Shown in pieces: positions 14,484-22,075 of a stretch of 24,490 bases of DNA. The stretch is from a virus. The stretch is from IMG/VR virus record IMGVR_UViG_3300009164_000345, positions 1 through 24,490 of that record. One strand, 5' to 3'. Below the pieces are notes generated by a model that worked only from the letters and a program-made list of their open reading frames with translations, was not told the origin of the DNA and ran no database searches. Position 1 is the stretch's first letter; every line of letters starts with the position of its first letter. The position numbers were made by a program, and so were the translations under genes.

Positions 14484-16198
14484 TATTTCTTACCCTTCAT
14501 ATCATTGTCGAATTGTTTATTAGTTGCCTTAACAATTCCTTTAAATCTTTTGTTGCCTTTATCGACATTACCTTCTTTATCTGCTTTGCTTGCATCAGCA
14601 CCTGCTGCTTTTTTGTAACGTCCCAACATGTCAGAACTAAGTTCTGCAAGATTCTTGTTAAGATTACTTACGTGTTCTTTAGGTACACAGTTAGGAACTT
14701 GCTTGCTACCTTTCTTTTTCATACCAACCATTTTATGGGTATCCCAGCAAGGATCATTATCTTCTTCTACAGCGGGTCTACCTGGCACTTTGCTACCTAT
14801 TGGAGTAGCTGGCTTAGCTGGACTTGCACCTTGGCCGCCTGCTGGGCTATCCCACGTTACACATGTTGCAACTTGATTAGGCCATTGACCTGTGTACGTC
14901 CATTTAGTACAACGTGGTTGTTGACCAGCCTCCGCCACACCTTGAATTTTACGTTTAGTTAATTCTTGATGTAGTGCTTGTATCTTGTTAGGTGCTCGTG
15001 CAATAGCATTACGTATTTCACCTGCTACATTCTTAGGAAGTTTTGATAATACGTTGTTAACAATTTGTTCTGCTTGCGCATTTTGTTGCCCGGGCACTTT
15101 GCTCTTTTCAGGTTTTGCCGCTGGATAATCAAAGTCATCATCGTCACCAACCTCTGATTCTAATTGAGATAGGTACGAGTCGTACTCATCTTTACGTGCT
15201 TTCCAACTACGTGCAAACTGCATTAAACTTTCGTCTTTTATACGCTTGCCTATGCTGAATAGTATAGGAGGCAACGAGCCACTAATTTCTGTAAAATTAA
15301 TACGACTTTCACGGCCCTCACTGGCATCTTTTAAAAATGCAATCAGCGGTGGTGCATACTTAGGAGCTTGTTTGGTTAAGGCATACAAATCATTTTGCAA
15401 TTTGTTAAAATAAAAATTATTAAACCATTGAGCACTTTGACCGGCTGCATTGCGATGAAATCCTTTTAGGCTTCCGTTATTATCTACCCAACGTTTAGCC
15501 ATTGCTTTTAATTTGCCGTATAATTGCGTTATAGGTTCACCATTGGTAGTAATGCTTTTTAGCGTACTTGGTAATGAAGGACCTTCAGCTAACTCAGTTG
15601 GCTCTTTAGCTTTTTTCTTAACAGCTTTAGCCGCCGCCTTTTCAGCATGTGGCATTAAATAATATTTTACAACATCAAAGAATGGCTTGCCTGCAATCAG
15701 TGTGTTAGGATCAACTCCTGCTGCCTGTCCAAATGCATCTCTATTATCTGCCGCAACAGCATTACGCAGAGCAGTTGCTGAACTTAGACGAGGAGTTTCT
15801 TGTTGTTGTATATTAGGAAAATTATAAAATCCATGCGCACCTTCTTTACCGTTATACTGTACCAGTGCCTTGGTAACCCATGCTTCGTCAGTATAAACAT
15901 TTAATACAACATTGCCATATTTTTTATAAACTTTACTTGCTAAAGTTAACCAGCTAACCTCTGCAATGATATGTCCTTTGATCTCTGGATATACAGCTTC
16001 CATTGCTTTGACTTTAATATCAAATGGTAACGGATCTTTAGGACCTTGTGTACTTTTATTAGTACCAACATACCATGCCGAATTCTCTGAAGCCATTTCC
16101 CACGCTTTCATGTGGCCCATGTGAGGAGGATTAAATCTGCCAAAAATAATACCAACAGATTTATCACGCTTTGATTCAAATAGATGTCTAAGCAGCAT
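14483..16198 (-). CDS. Cytidylyltransferase-like (HxGH) nucleotidyltransferase fused to a long tagged tail
   Basis: A 571-residue protein. The longer frame begins at TTG 16228, but the ATG at 16198 starts MLLRHLFESKRD directly after the previous stop and is preferred. Residues about 13-185 are an HxGH nucleotidyltransferase: GIIFGRFNPPHMGHMKAWEM, an AMEAVYPE helix, and RLSSATALRNAV, the equivalent of the family ISSTxxR motif. Such enzymes join NMP or similar groups to phosphorylated substrates (NMNAT, NadR, PPAT types); the substrate cannot be read. About 350 further residues follow: a helical region, an acidic DDDDFDYPAA linker, GGQGASPA, a module DTHKMVGMKKKGSKQVPNC and a terminal MLGRYKKAAGADASKAD with RFKGIVKATNKQF. 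These modules suggest targeting or virion association. Confidence 0.75.
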   Translation of the reverse strand: MLLRHLFESKRDKSVGIIFGRFNPPHMGHMKAWEMASENSAWYVGTNKSTQGPKDPLPFDIKVKAMEAVYPEIKGHIIAEVSWLTLASKVYKKYGNVVLNVYTDEAWVTKALVQYNGKEGAHGFYNFPNIQQQETPRLSSATALRNAVAADNRDAFGQAAGVDPNTLIAGKPFFDVVKYYLMPHAEKAAAKAVKKKAKEPTELAEGPSLPSTLKSITTNGEPITQLYGKLKAMAKRWVDNNGSLKGFHRNAAGQSAQWFNNFYFNKLQNDLYALTKQAPKYAPPLIAFLKDASEGRESRINFTEISGSLPPILFSIGKRIKDESLMQFARSWKARKDEYDSYLSQLESEVGDDDDFDYPAAKPEKSKVPGQQNAQAEQIVNNVLSKLPKNVAGEIRNAIARAPNKIQALHQELTKRKIQGVAEAGQQPRCTKWTYTGQWPNQVATCVTWDSPAGGQGASPAKPATPIGSKVPGRPAVEEDNDPCWDTHKMVGMKKKGSKQVPNCVPKEHVSNLNKNLAELSSDMLGRYKKAAGADASKADKEGNVDKGNKRFKGIVKATNKQFDNDMKGKK

Positions 16199-16199
16199 A

Positions 16200-16541
16200 T
16201 TATTTCTCGTCGTAGTGACCGTTTTCAATATTGTCAGTTTCTATTCTATGTAGATCTGCACATATCTCTGCACACATATCTTTTTCAAGATCCGGCTCTA
16301 ATCCTTCAACTTTAAATTTGTTGTTATATTGTTCGTATGCATTCTTTACTAATGATTCAAACGCACGTGATTTTACTAATTTTCCAGACTCTACATACTC
16401 TTTAAAGCGATGCATTACTGGAAAGTATTGCTTTCTATAAAAATCTGGATCATTCTGCATAAAGCAGATGAGATCGTCTTTTAAGTCGTAGCCTAATTCT
16501 TTTTTATGTGTATTAGCGTTGAATAAATCTTCTATTTGCAT
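16200..16541 (-). CDS. Conserved phage protein of unknown function
   Basis: A 113-residue acidic, helical protein (MQIEDLFNANTHKKELGYDL, then FYRKQYFPVMHRFKEYVE and a Cys-containing end DMCAEICADLHRIE). ATG 16541 follows GGAGAAATT, a good ribosome site, so it is the first gene of the accessory run after the late promoter at 16601-16608. I do not recognise a domain. Its stop is 1 bp before the next ATG, so the two are coupled. Confidence 0.75.
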   Translation of the reverse strand: MQIEDLFNANTHKKELGYDLKDDLICFMQNDPDFYRKQYFPVMHRFKEYVESGKLVKSRAFESLVKNAYEQYNNKFKVEGLEPDLEKDMCAEICADLHRIETDNIENGHYDEK

Positions 16542-16559
16542 AATTTCTCCGGATGTTAC

Positions 16560-16576
16560 ACTGTATAAATTACAGT
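16560..16576 (-). promoter_or_regulatory. Small perfect hairpin in the leader of the accessory run
   Basis: ACTGTA (16560-16565) and TACAGT (16571-16576) form a 6-bp stem with a 5-nt loop, 19 nt upstream of the ATG at 16541 and just above the ribosome site. It could tune translation or mRNA stability. Confidence 0.35.
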
Positions 16577-16586
16577 CGTAAAAAAT

Positions 16587-16618
16587 CCCTTATTTCGATG
16601 TATTTATCGAAATAAAGG
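16587..16618 (-). terminator. Terminator-like hairpin with a late promoter in its loop
   Basis: TTATTTCGAT (16590-16599) pairs perfectly with ATCGAAATAA (16606-16615), and CC/GG pairs can extend it past a bulged A. On the minus strand it is followed by ATTTTTT, so it can end transcription from the proteostasis block 8 bp after that block's last stop. The loop and inner stem read GATAAATA (16601-16608), a T4-type late promoter for the next gene. Confidence 0.6.
16601..16608 (-). promoter_or_regulatory. Late promoter (GATAAATA) of the accessory/virion-associated run
   Basis: GATAAATA matches the TATAAATA late consensus at seven of eight positions. It lies 60 bp before the ATG at 16541 and inside the hairpin at 16587-16618. 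It would let the run start again late, after early transcripts stop here. Confidence 0.6.
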
Positions 16619-16625
16619 ATCAAGG

Positions 16626-17219
16626 TTATGCTTTAATAACCGAGTCTATTTTTGCTATGTCACCGCCTAAGAACACTCGCACCATGGTTAGTGTCTGCGC
16701 TCCCTTAACATAAAAGTAGCCGCCGCCCCAACTACTATCTTTATTTAGGTGTTTTTTCACAGTAGGTGTCAGGCGTATTTTTTTATTAGTCTCTGCCCAT
16801 GTTACAAACTTATTGTGATTTTTTCGAGTCCTGCCCATAAAAATTTTATAGTCATAATCTAACTTTTTAACAATCACAGATCCTGCTACTAAATCTGGAT
16901 TGTTCTTATTTGGCAAGCTAACATACTTAACTCTGCCCTCGTCTACTACCGCTAACTGTTCAATATACTTGCTGTCGTTAGTATAGAAATTAATAAAGGG
17001 CTGTTCAACACGCAACTCGTAGTCAGCAAACTTAGATAACATAGTATGTAAATTTTTACAAAACACCGTGTCTTCATCGCTACGTAGTTTAACCCACTGT
17101 GGCGAAACTCCAGTAGCTTCAAGTTCATTTAGTCTATCGATAACATTTTCAAGATCGTTGCCTCGAAACCAATTGGCAACAGGGCATACAAGTACAATTT
17201 TGTACTTGTATTTTTTCAT
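16626..17219 (-). CDS. Conserved phage protein of unknown function
   Basis: A 197-residue protein. The frame opens at TTG 17285 inside the ClpA-like gene, but the ATG at 17219 gives the natural start MKKYKYKIVLVCPVANWFRG. The sequence has an alpha/beta look in its first 120 residues (KIVLVCPVANW, a helical NVIDRLNELE, and INFYTNDSKYIEQLA). A basic second half includes RKNHNKFVTWAETN and SSWGGGYFYVKGAQTLTMV, which I recall from T4-like marine phages as an unnamed conserved protein. No ribosome site is obvious; the start is 19 bp after the ClpA-like stop, so re-initiation is likely. It ends just before the terminator-like hairpin. Function unknown. Confidence 0.7.
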   Translation of the reverse strand: MKKYKYKIVLVCPVANWFRGNDLENVIDRLNELEATGVSPQWVKLRSDEDTVFCKNLHTMLSKFADYELRVEQPFINFYTNDSKYIEQLAVVDEGRVKYVSLPNKNNPDLVAGSVIVKKLDYDYKIFMGRTRKNHNKFVTWAETNKKIRLTPTVKKHLNKDSSWGGGYFYVKGAQTLTMVRVFLGGDIAKIDSVIKA

Positions 17220-17238
17220 AAACAGGCTAACTGTGTCT

Positions 17239-19506
17239 TTAACCTTGATCGACTTCGGGAGTTTCACGTACAGTGATCCTTGCAAGTTTAGGCTTTGATA
17301 CTAATACCATTTTGTCATCTTCAACAATAATATTTAATGATCCACCGTCTTTGAGGTTACCAAACAACATTTCTCTTGCTAACGGACGTTTGATTTCCTT
17401 GTCAATAACACGTTGCAATGGACGGGCACCCATCTTAGGATCAAATCCTTTTTCGATTAACCAATCAATTGCATCGTCTGACACTTTAAATTTAATATTT
17501 TTCTCTTTGATTTGATCTTTAAGTTCTAACATAAACTTACCGACAATTTTAATCATTGTTTCTTTAGTTAACTTGCTAAATGTAACAACTGCGTCTAAAC
17601 GGTTACGGAACTCTGGAGCAAAGAACTTTTTAAGTGCTTTGTCACTGTATGTTTGTTCTTGTGTTCCAAATCCGATAGTATTTTTCTCAGCGTCTTGTGC
17701 GCCGGCGTTAGTTGTAATAATTAAGATCAAATTACGGCAGTCTGCTTGTTTGCCATTCGAGCCTGTAATAAATCCATTGTCCATCATCTGTAACAAGATA
17801 GTTGACACATCTGGATGTGATTTTTCAATTTCATCTAATAGCAATACACAGTTAGGGCTTTCTTGAATCTTAGTAATCAATAGGCCAGCATTTTCTTCAA
17901 AGCCAACATAACCAGGCGGGCTACCAATCAACTTAGATACGCTGTGCTTCTCTTGATACTCACTCATATCAAAGCGTACCAGTTTAGTGCCAAGATGTTT
18001 AGCCAGTGCCTTAGCAGTTTCAGTTTTACCTGTACCTGTTGGGCCCATGAATACAAACGAACCAACTGGTTTGTTATCTGCTTTAAGTCCTGCGCGAGCA
18101 ACAAGAATTTTATCAACAATTTCTGTAATGGCGGTATCTTGTCCGTAGACTTCTTGATTAAGTTGATTTTCGAGATTTGATAATGTACTTGATTCTTGCT
18201 CTGCAATTTGCTCTGCAGGCATTTGTACCATTTTAGCAAGTTCAAACTGAATGCTTGCTTCGTTAATAACCCTATCTTCAGCTAACTTTAAATTAAAGCG
18301 GCTACACGCACAGTCAATTAAATCAATTGCTTTATCTGGTAACTTCTTGTCAGCTTGATATTTAACTGACAATTTAATAGCTGCCTGCAATGCATCGTCT
18401 TTAATTTTAACACTGTGAAATCCTTCGTAGTATTTCTTAATACCTTTAAGGATTTGCATAGTAACTTCTTGTGTAGGCTCATCAACTGTGATACGTTGGA
18501 ATCGACGCATTAACGCACGATCCTTTTCAAAGTGCTTGCGATATTCTTCCCATGTAGTGCTGGCAATAACTTTGATATTACCTTTACTTAGAGCAGGCTT
18601 CATCATGTTAGCAAGATCGTTAGCTGAATTGTTTGCCGAACCTGCACCGGAGATCATATGTGCTTCGTCAATGAATAGGACCGTCTTGCCTTTCTTTTGA
18701 AGAGCTTTAATAACTGCTTTAAATCTTTCTTCAAAGTCTCCGCGATACTTAGATCCGGCTAACATAGCACTGATGTCTAAATTATAAACAGTGTAGTCTT
18801 TTAAGAAATCTGGCACCGCACCGTTAACAATATTATGTGCAAGACCTTCTGCAATGGCAGTTTTACCTACACCAGGATCGCCTACCAGGATACAGTTATT
18901 TTTACTACGACGACCTAAGGCCAATGCAATATTTTCAAGTTCTTCAACTCGTCCAATAACCGGATCAATCTTATTCTTTTTAACGTCTTCGTTAAGGTTA
19001 GTAGTAAAGGATTTAAGAGCACGTTCGCTTTGATTGTCTCGAGGAGAATCTTCTTCCTCTGCTTCAACTTCAACTTCACTATTAATATAGTCGTTGAATT
19101 TTTCTTTGTCAATGTTAGCTTGTTGGATGTAGTAATTACTCCAGCTACGTTTCTCACTCATCATAGCAAGAAACACATCGGTGGGTTCAATACGCTGGCG
19201 CCCGTTAAACAATACCTGTGTGAATGCACGATTAAGCACACGTTCAACTGTTTGTGTTTTTCGGGGCTTTACTTCTGTAGTTGATGCACTGATAATTTCA
19301 TCACATTTATTTTTTAAGTAATGTTCGAGATTCTTTTTAATGTATTCTGGATCTGCTCCGTATCCTTGAACACAATTTGTAAATGCGTCTTCACACAGCA
19401 TAGCAAACAATAGATGTTCTATTGTCAAGTATTCGTGATTTAATTTTTTGGCTACGTCAATAGCTTTTTCGAATACTAATTGAAGATCATTACTTGGTTC
19501 TACCAT
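17239..19506 (-). CDS. clpA: ClpA-like AAA+ protein unfoldase
   Basis: A 755-residue protein, nearly the length of E. coli ClpA (758). It has an N-domain (about 1-140) with LTIEHLLFAML, an acidic linker, and a first AAA+ module with Walker A GDPGVGKT (209-216), pore loop GSKYRGDF (251-258) and Walker B LFIDEAH (277-283). The second module has Walker A GPTGTGKT (488-495), pore loop GYVG (532-535) and LLLDEIEK (555-562). IGF at 611-613 occupies the place of the IGL loop by which ClpA docks on ClpP. No ClpB-type middle domain is present. The protein should unfold substrates and feed them to ClpP, presumably the host's since no ClpP is in the window. ATG 19506 follows AAAGGAAA and overlaps the deformylase gene by 17 bp. 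All ATPase motifs are intact, so a working enzyme is expected. Confidence 0.93.
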   Translation of the reverse strand: MVEPSNDLQLVFEKAIDVAKKLNHEYLTIEHLLFAMLCEDAFTNCVQGYGADPEYIKKNLEHYLKNKCDEIISASTTEVKPRKTQTVERVLNRAFTQVLFNGRQRIEPTDVFLAMMSEKRSWSNYYIQQANIDKEKFNDYINSEVEVEAEEEDSPRDNQSERALKSFTTNLNEDVKKNKIDPVIGRVEELENIALALGRRSKNNCILVGDPGVGKTAIAEGLAHNIVNGAVPDFLKDYTVYNLDISAMLAGSKYRGDFEERFKAVIKALQKKGKTVLFIDEAHMISGAGSANNSANDLANMMKPALSKGNIKVIASTTWEEYRKHFEKDRALMRRFQRITVDEPTQEVTMQILKGIKKYYEGFHSVKIKDDALQAAIKLSVKYQADKKLPDKAIDLIDCACSRFNLKLAEDRVINEASIQFELAKMVQMPAEQIAEQESSTLSNLENQLNQEVYGQDTAITEIVDKILVARAGLKADNKPVGSFVFMGPTGTGKTETAKALAKHLGTKLVRFDMSEYQEKHSVSKLIGSPPGYVGFEENAGLLITKIQESPNCVLLLDEIEKSHPDVSTILLQMMDNGFITGSNGKQADCRNLILIITTNAGAQDAEKNTIGFGTQEQTYSDKALKKFFAPEFRNRLDAVVTFSKLTKETMIKIVGKFMLELKDQIKEKNIKFKVSDDAIDWLIEKGFDPKMGARPLQRVIDKEIKRPLAREMLFGNLKDGGSLNIIVEDDKMVLVSKPKLARITVRETPEVDQG

Positions 19507-20002
19507 TACGTTTCCTTTGTTTTTTAATTGCTAAGTCTAATTTAAATTTGCTTATCTTAGAGGTAAAGCATATACCGTCTAAGTGTTCGAGTTCGTGTAA
19601 AAAGCATCGTGCATCAATGCCGTCAAATCTTATTATACACTTATTATTATCTCTGTCAAAGAATTCGGTTACTACGTTAAAAGGTCTACTCACGTGAAAG
19701 AATAGTCCTGGAAAACTTAAACAGCCTTCTTCGCCTTGTTCAGACTCGTCACTTACTGCAATAATCTTAGGATTAAACACAGCAAACGGTTCAGTTACGC
19801 CTTCAAGATTACGTGTCATAATTGCAAATACTCGAGCTTCAACGCCAACTTGATTTGCAGCCAGACCGATGCCATTATGTTCCCACATCAGCTTAACCAG
19901 TTGTTCCTCAAGATCTCGTGGATCTATGATTGGGTTAGCAAAGTCAAACTCGGGTAATTGTTTATCGAGTATTGGATTTGGATGAGTTATTAATTTCAGC
20001 AT
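19490..20002 (-). CDS. def: Peptide deformylase
   Basis: A 170-residue peptide deformylase, which removes the formyl group from the initiating methionine of new proteins. The three family motifs are complete: GIGLAANQ (residues 44-51), EGCLS (92-96, metal ligand C94) and HELEHLDG (136-143, metal ligands H136 and H140, catalytic E137). The C-terminus is short and basic, KKQRKRNGRTK, as in minimal phage and organellar forms. ATG 20002 lies 41 bp inside the end of the DnaJ-like gene in another frame, and the stop overlaps the ClpA-like start. Its place between a co-chaperone and an unfoldase suggests control of the fate of new proteins during infection. Confidence 0.95.
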   Translation of the reverse strand: MLKLITHPNPILDKQLPEFDFANPIIDPRDLEEQLVKLMWEHNGIGLAANQVGVEARVFAIMTRNLEGVTEPFAVFNPKIIAVSDESEQGEEGCLSFPGLFFHVSRPFNVVTEFFDRDNNKCIIRFDGIDARCFLHELEHLDGICFTSKISKFKLDLAIKKQRKRNGRTK

Positions 20003-20834
20003 ACAGGCTTTCTAACTTTGTTTTTAGGATTGGATCTGTGATTGTTAACATGTCAACCTTTACACGAACTATCAAGTTTCCTTTAAACTTAGTATTGATA
20101 TTCGTAAAACCTAATCCTCTATGCAAAAATTCTGATCCGTGTTGTACACCTGGATTTAAATTAATAGGTATAACTTTGTCATCTGGTGTGTTAATTGTTT
20201 TTCTACAACCTAACATCGCTTCAAATGCGTTGATATTAACGAATGTAATTAGGTCATCGCCATGTCTTTCGTATTCAGGATCAGGTTCTACTATAACTGT
20301 AACATTAAGGTCTCCCTTAGGTACATTAGCTATTGCGTCATCACCCATACCGCCGTACTTGATAACCTGACCACTATCTATGCCAGCTGGTACTTTTATA
20401 ATAACATTTTGATCACGGCCTGACGGAAGAGTAAAATTAGCTTCAAGTTCGGCACCGTTGAATGCCTGTTTAAGAGATATAGTGCATCTAATGTTTAAAT
20501 CTCTATTACGCGGTCGACGTTGCCCGCCCTGACGTTGAAAAAATTGTTCGAACGGGCTTCCACCGAATACCTGTGAGAACGGGTCAAACGGGTTACCAGT
20601 ATTGAAGTGAAATTCGTGAAACCCACCACCATGATGCATTCCGTTACGTTCAGCATCGTATTGGGCACGTTTTTGCGGATCGCTAAGTGTGTCATACGCT
20701 TGCGATATTTCTTGAAATGTTTTTGTGTCACCGCCTCGATCAGGATGATTTTTCATAGCCAATTTTTTGTAGGCTTGTTTTATCTCCTCCTGCGAGGCAG
20801 TTTCATTTACGGTTAAAGTTGAATAATAGTCCAT
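19962..20834 (-). CDS. dnaJ: DnaJ-like (type II, CbpA-like) co-chaperone
   Basis: A 290-residue J-protein. The J-domain (about 1-65) has YKKLAMKNHPDRGG with the HPD motif at 30-32, which stimulates the ATPase of DnaK. A Gly/Phe region (MHHGGGFHEFHFNTGNPFDP) follows, then the C-terminal substrate-binding domain (LNIRCTISLKQAFNGAELE, VPKGDLNVTVIVEPDPEYER). The Cys-rich zinc finger of true DnaJ is absent, so it is CbpA-like. The frame opens at GTG 20852, but that would place the -10 box inside the gene; ATG 20834 is chosen and coincides with the predicted transcription start, implying a leaderless mRNA. It overlaps the deformylase gene by 41 bp. It presumably recruits host DnaK, since no DnaK gene is seen. 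Confidence 0.92.
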   Translation of the reverse strand: MDYYSTLTVNETASQEEIKQAYKKLAMKNHPDRGGDTKTFQEISQAYDTLSDPQKRAQYDAERNGMHHGGGFHEFHFNTGNPFDPFSQVFGGSPFEQFFQRQGGQRRPRNRDLNIRCTISLKQAFNGAELEANFTLPSGRDQNVIIKVPAGIDSGQVIKYGGMGDDAIANVPKGDLNVTVIVEPDPEYERHGDDLITFVNINAFEAMLGCRKTINTPDDKVIPINLNPGVQHGSEFLHRGLGFTNINTKFKGNLIVRVKVDMLTITDPILKTKLESLYAEINNSSKSNTR

Positions 20835-20840
20835 AGTAAT

Positions 20841-20869
20841 ATTATATAGCACTTAGACTAAAAAGTCAA
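20841..20869 (-). promoter_or_regulatory. Sigma70-type promoter of the proteostasis run
   Basis: TTGACT (20864-20869) and TATAAT (20841-20846) with a 17-bp spacer on the minus strand. The -35 box directly abuts the holin stop codon (20870-20872). Transcription should begin about 7 nt after the -10 box, at the ATG of the DnaJ-like gene (20834). Confidence 0.87.
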
Positions 20870-21433
20870 CTATTCTCTTGGAGGCATATAGTCGCTGTCA
20901 ATTGGGCCAGTTGATGGTGGCTTACGTACATTTGGCATTGAGGTTACTGCTGGAGACGCTGCCGCTCCAAATCCTGTATTGCTATTACTGCCGCCTGGTA
21001 TTGGAGTTGTGCCCCAACTTGGTGCTGGTGCATAACTTGTGCTTGGTGCTGGTGAACCAAAGCTACTGGAGTTGCCGAAGCCTCCTGATTGCGGTTGGCC
21101 AAATGTTGTTGGGCTGCTCGCAAATCCTGTTGTTTGTGTTTGTAGTCCGCCATTGTTTGCTCCTCCAAGTTTTTCCTGTGTACGACCAAATGCCGCAATA
21201 CCTAAAACTGCACCCATTGCAATATGGAATAGGCCTGCACCTTGTAGTGTCAGTGGATTCCACTGCGTAATTGGGCTATGAGTCATTGTTTGTAATAGAC
21301 TCCAGAGGATTGGAAATATAACCATGTCCATGGTGCAAACTAACATGTACATCCAACCCATCATTGGACGCCATTTTGAATTCATCCAATCTTCTTTTTT
21401 TGTTTCGCTTGCGCTTTTTACTTCTTCGCTCAT
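20870..21433 (-). CDS. Holin of the phage 3TM-holin type
   Basis: A 187-residue membrane protein. After a charged N-terminus there is KWRPMMGWMYMLVCTMDMVI (first membrane segment, about 24-47) and then NPLTLQGAGLFHIAMGAVLG with IAAFGRT (second, about 63-82). This is the pattern of the 3TM holin family (RWRP..G, W.P.TLQGGGLFH.AMGA.LG). The final 95 residues are a disordered Gly/Ser/Pro/Thr/Gln-rich tail ending in DSDYMPPRE, unusually long for a holin. Holins open the inner membrane and set the time of lysis. ATG 21433 follows CAGGA. The neighbouring DUF4337 membrane protein and the spanin-like genes upstream make a lysis cluster; the matching endolysin is at 12444-13079. Confidence 0.8.
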   Translation of the reverse strand: MSEEVKSASETKKEDWMNSKWRPMMGWMYMLVCTMDMVIFPILWSLLQTMTHSPITQWNPLTLQGAGLFHIAMGAVLGIAAFGRTQEKLGGANNGGLQTQTTGFASSPTTFGQPQSGGFGNSSSFGSPAPSTSYAPAPSWGTTPIPGGSNSNTGFGAAASPAVTSMPNVRKPPSTGPIDSDYMPPRE

Positions 21434-21452
21434 TGGTTAATCCTGCTGTTAT

Positions 21453-22043
21453 TTAAAAGAATAAGAATACACCTTGTGCTGATAGCAGTATGCCTAATCC
21501 AGCAACAAAGAAACTACCCCAAAACATGCCCATACTAACTGCAAGAATACTTGCCGATAATACAACAATGCTCAATTGATACATCGTACTTGCATATCCA
21601 ATCCATGGACTACGCTTTTTAGCTTCGTCGCGCTCTGCTTCTAATGCACGAGCTTTTTCCATTAGCTCTTTCTTACCTTCGCCAGTTTTAGGATCACTTT
21701 CGTACCGATCAATCTTGGCCTGTAGTTTAGCCATCTTTTCTGTATCTTTACGATAAGTAGCATCGTCTAATGATTGCTCGGCAAGAGTTTGTTTAATACT
21801 CTTAGCTTGATAGAACGCCCAAACATTGTTTGCTGAAATTGTGTTGTTTAAGGTTTTACTGCTTAGATTGCCACCGTACCAAGAGTTAACTGCTAACAAT
21901 AATGCAAACACAGAAATAACCATACCTGCTTTGTCTTTTAGCTTTGCCTCACGTTCACTACGTGATCCTACTGGAGGTTTTGGTGCGTCTGGATCTTTTG
22001 GTTGTTTAGTAACTAAATTTAACACTGAATCTATTAATGCCAT
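21453..22043 (-). CDS. DUF4337-family membrane protein
   Basis: A 196-residue protein with a membrane segment near 38-56, a coiled-coil loop (about 60-145), and a strongly hydrophobic C-terminus (about 150-196) of two spans. NNTISANNVWAFYQAKSIKQ and KARALEAERDEAKKRSPWIG are typical of DUF4337, a family of small bacterial and phage membrane proteins without known function. ATG 22043 follows GCAGGAG, with a late-promoter-like TTAAATA at 22069-22075. Placement between a lipoprotein and the holin suggests a role at the envelope or in lysis timing. Confidence 0.75.
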   Translation of the reverse strand: MALIDSVLNLVTKQPKDPDAPKPPVGSRSEREAKLKDKAGMVISVFALLLAVNSWYGGNLSSKTLNNTISANNVWAFYQAKSIKQTLAEQSLDDATYRKDTEKMAKLQAKIDRYESDPKTGEGKKELMEKARALEAERDEAKKRSPWIGYASTMYQLSIVVLSASILAVSMGMFWGSFFVAGLGILLSAQGVFLFF

Positions 22044-22068
22044 TTATCGCTCCTGCTTAATGTATTAG

Positions 22069-22075
22069 TATTTAA
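22069..22075 (-). promoter_or_regulatory. Candidate late promoter (TTAAATA) next to a stop codon
   Basis: TTAAATA follows the TGA stop (22076-22078) of the small lipoprotein gene directly and is 26 bp before the ATG at 22043. The motif matches the one in front of the polymerase gene. Confidence 0.35.

Noticed and set aside
14279-14962. 227-codon plus-strand frame
   Set aside because: Antisense to the Dps-like and nucleotidyltransferase genes, both of which show clear family motifs; its Cys/Ser-rich composition is typical of a shadow frame.
20835-20852. GTG start six codons upstream of the DnaJ-like ATG
   Set aside because: It would overlap the -10 box, and the J-domain normally begins at the DYYSTL segment.
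20878-21270. 130-codon Leu-rich plus-strand frame
   Set aside because: Mirror of the low-complexity tail of the holin gene; no start signal.
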